Assembly: GCA_016928525.1 (NCBI GenBank)
Contig: JAFGKO010000098.1
Span: forward strand, 1 to 30,682
Direction of reading: 5' to 3'
DNA length: 30,682 nt
From: Anaerolineales bacterium
Lineage (GTDB): Bacteria; Chloroflexota; Anaerolineae; Anaerolineales; Villigracilaceae
Made by a program: the position numbers and the translations under genes. Below the pieces are notes generated by a model. That model did not search any database. It saw only the letters and a program-made list of their open reading frames with translations, and was not told the DNA's origin. Shown here piece by piece: positions 29,946 through 30,682 of this stretch. How positions within the stretch are numbered: position 1 is the stretch's first letter; each line of letters opens with the position of its first letter.

Positions 29946-30682
29946 ATGCATGCACAAACACTGTTTTTTGCTGCCCCTGGCCAGGTAGAAATCCGCCAGA
30001 CCCCTTTACCACCGCTTGCGCAAGGACAGGTACTGGTGAAAACGATCTGCTCGGCCATCAGCCCGGGCACCGAGATGCTGGTCTATCGCGGGCAATTTCC
30101 GAAAAACCTGGCCGACGCGCACGATACCCTGAGCAGCGGATTGCAATATCCCACGCCCTATGGTTACGCGACCGTTGGCAAAGTGATCAAGATCAGCAAG
30201 GAAATGCGCCATCGCTGGCTGGGCAGGCTGGTCTTTGCCTTCCAGCCGCATACTTCACATTTTGTCGCCACGCCTGATGAACTGTTCCCGCTTTCCGATG
30301 GAATGACTCCTGAGACAGCTTGCTTCCTGCCAAGCATGGAGACCGCTGTCAACCTTGTCCAGGATGCCGCGCCGATCCTGGGAGAACGGGCGTTGATTTT
30401 TGGACAGGGAATTGTGGGCTTGCTGACCACCGCCCTGCTGGCAGAATTCCCGCTCGCTTCTCTCGTGACTTGTGACTACTACTCGCTGCGCAGGGAAGCC
30501 TCCCTGGCCCTGGGTGCATCCGCTGCGCTCGATCCGAACGAACCTGATTTCCGAGAACAGGCCCGCGACCTGCTCCCCTCCGGCGCAGACCTGTCCCTCG
30601 AACTCTCCGGCGCACCCGCCGCCCTGGATGATGCCATCACACTGACCGGCTTCGGTGGGCGGGTGGTGATCGGCTCATGGTA
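29946..30682 (+). CDS. Zinc-type alcohol dehydrogenase/MDR family protein (3' end beyond the window)
   Basis: The first 245 residues are present. The N-terminal catalytic domain reads FFAAPGQVEIRQTPLPPL, ICSAISPGTEML and the MDR signature-like PYGYATVGKV. The Rossmann motif is ALIFGQGIVGLLTTALLA, followed by VTCDYYSLRREASLALGA and FGGRVVIGSW at the window edge. C35 with S36-A-I-S replaces the usual C-G-T-D zinc motif, and no four-cysteine structural zinc loop is evident. This is the pattern of the zinc-independent-looking MDR branch related to bacteriochlorophyllide a dehydrogenase and threonine-dehydrogenase-like proteins. NAD(P) binding is likely; the substrate is unknown. No Shine-Dalgarno is seen; TTAAAT lies 7 nt before the ATG. 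Confidence 0.85.
   Translation, partial: MHAQTLFFAAPGQVEIRQTPLPPLAQGQVLVKTICSAISPGTEMLVYRGQFPKNLADAHDTLSSGLQYPTPYGYATVGKVIKISKEMRHRWLGRLVFAFQPHTSHFVATPDELFPLSDGMTPETACFLPSMETAVNLVQDAAPILGERALIFGQGIVGLLTTALLAEFPLASLVTCDYYSLRREASLALGASAALDPNEPDFREQARDLLPSGADLSLELSGAPAALDDAITLTGFGGRVVIGSW

Overview
The window looks like a chromosomal segment of an anaerobic or facultatively anaerobic bacterium, most probably Chloroflexota (Anaerolineae-like). This rests on gene content: a 2-oxoacid:ferredoxin oxidoreductase operon of the VOR type, an extracytoplasmic multihaem cytochrome, many lipoproteins with Pro/Thr-rich linkers, a beta-helix protein with a choice-of-anchor-Q-like region, a YCF48-type propeller lipoprotein and an FTR1/DtxR pair. 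The phylum call is inference; no rRNA or tRNA gene was seen.

Layout. 1-1567: the 5' part of a divergent ftsH, leftward. 1568-6520: an AT-rich accessory stretch. It holds a secreted beta-helix protein bracketed by two decayed copies of the same gene 3' end, a three-gene leftward module (a possible TIGR04255-like protein, then HicB-like and HicA-like proteins), a 124-bp inverted-repeat element with a 4-bp target duplication, and a truncated YdeI-like fragment. 6522-12760: housekeeping and envelope genes (OsmC-like, DUF72, YkuD L,D-transpeptidase lipoprotein, small lipoprotein and membrane proteins, M19 dipeptidase, ribosomal protein S1). Two divergent pairs here share symmetric -10 elements. 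12949-14619: FTR1 iron permease divergent from a DtxR/MntR-type regulator. 14682-19346: two lipoproteins in tandem, a cysteine-rich double-[4Fe-4S] protein with a helical N-terminus, and a thiolase. 19477-22666: a leftward operon of a multihaem c-type cytochrome lipoprotein, interrupted by one in-frame UGA, and a lipoprotein with four rhodanese domains. A LysR regulator is divergent from it, and the shared intergenic region carries a Crp/Fnr-type palindrome and a LysR-type dyad. 23908-26751: ferredoxin, alpha, beta (TPP) and gamma subunits of a VOR-like oxidoreductase. 26827-30682: aldo/keto reductase, ClpS, acyltransferase, LPG-synthase-type flippase and the start of a zinc-type alcohol dehydrogenase.

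How it fits together. The most unusual part is the cytochrome/quadruple-rhodanese operon. It would put a 12-haem electron conduit and four sulfur-transfer active sites on the outer face of the cytoplasmic membrane, under a divergent LysR regulator and probably an oxygen- or NO-responsive Crp/Fnr factor. I read it as a candidate extracytoplasmic sulfane-sulfur redox system; the substrate cannot be read from sequence. The UGA between the signal-peptide/first-haem part and the other eleven haems decides whether the system is alive, recoded or recently broken.
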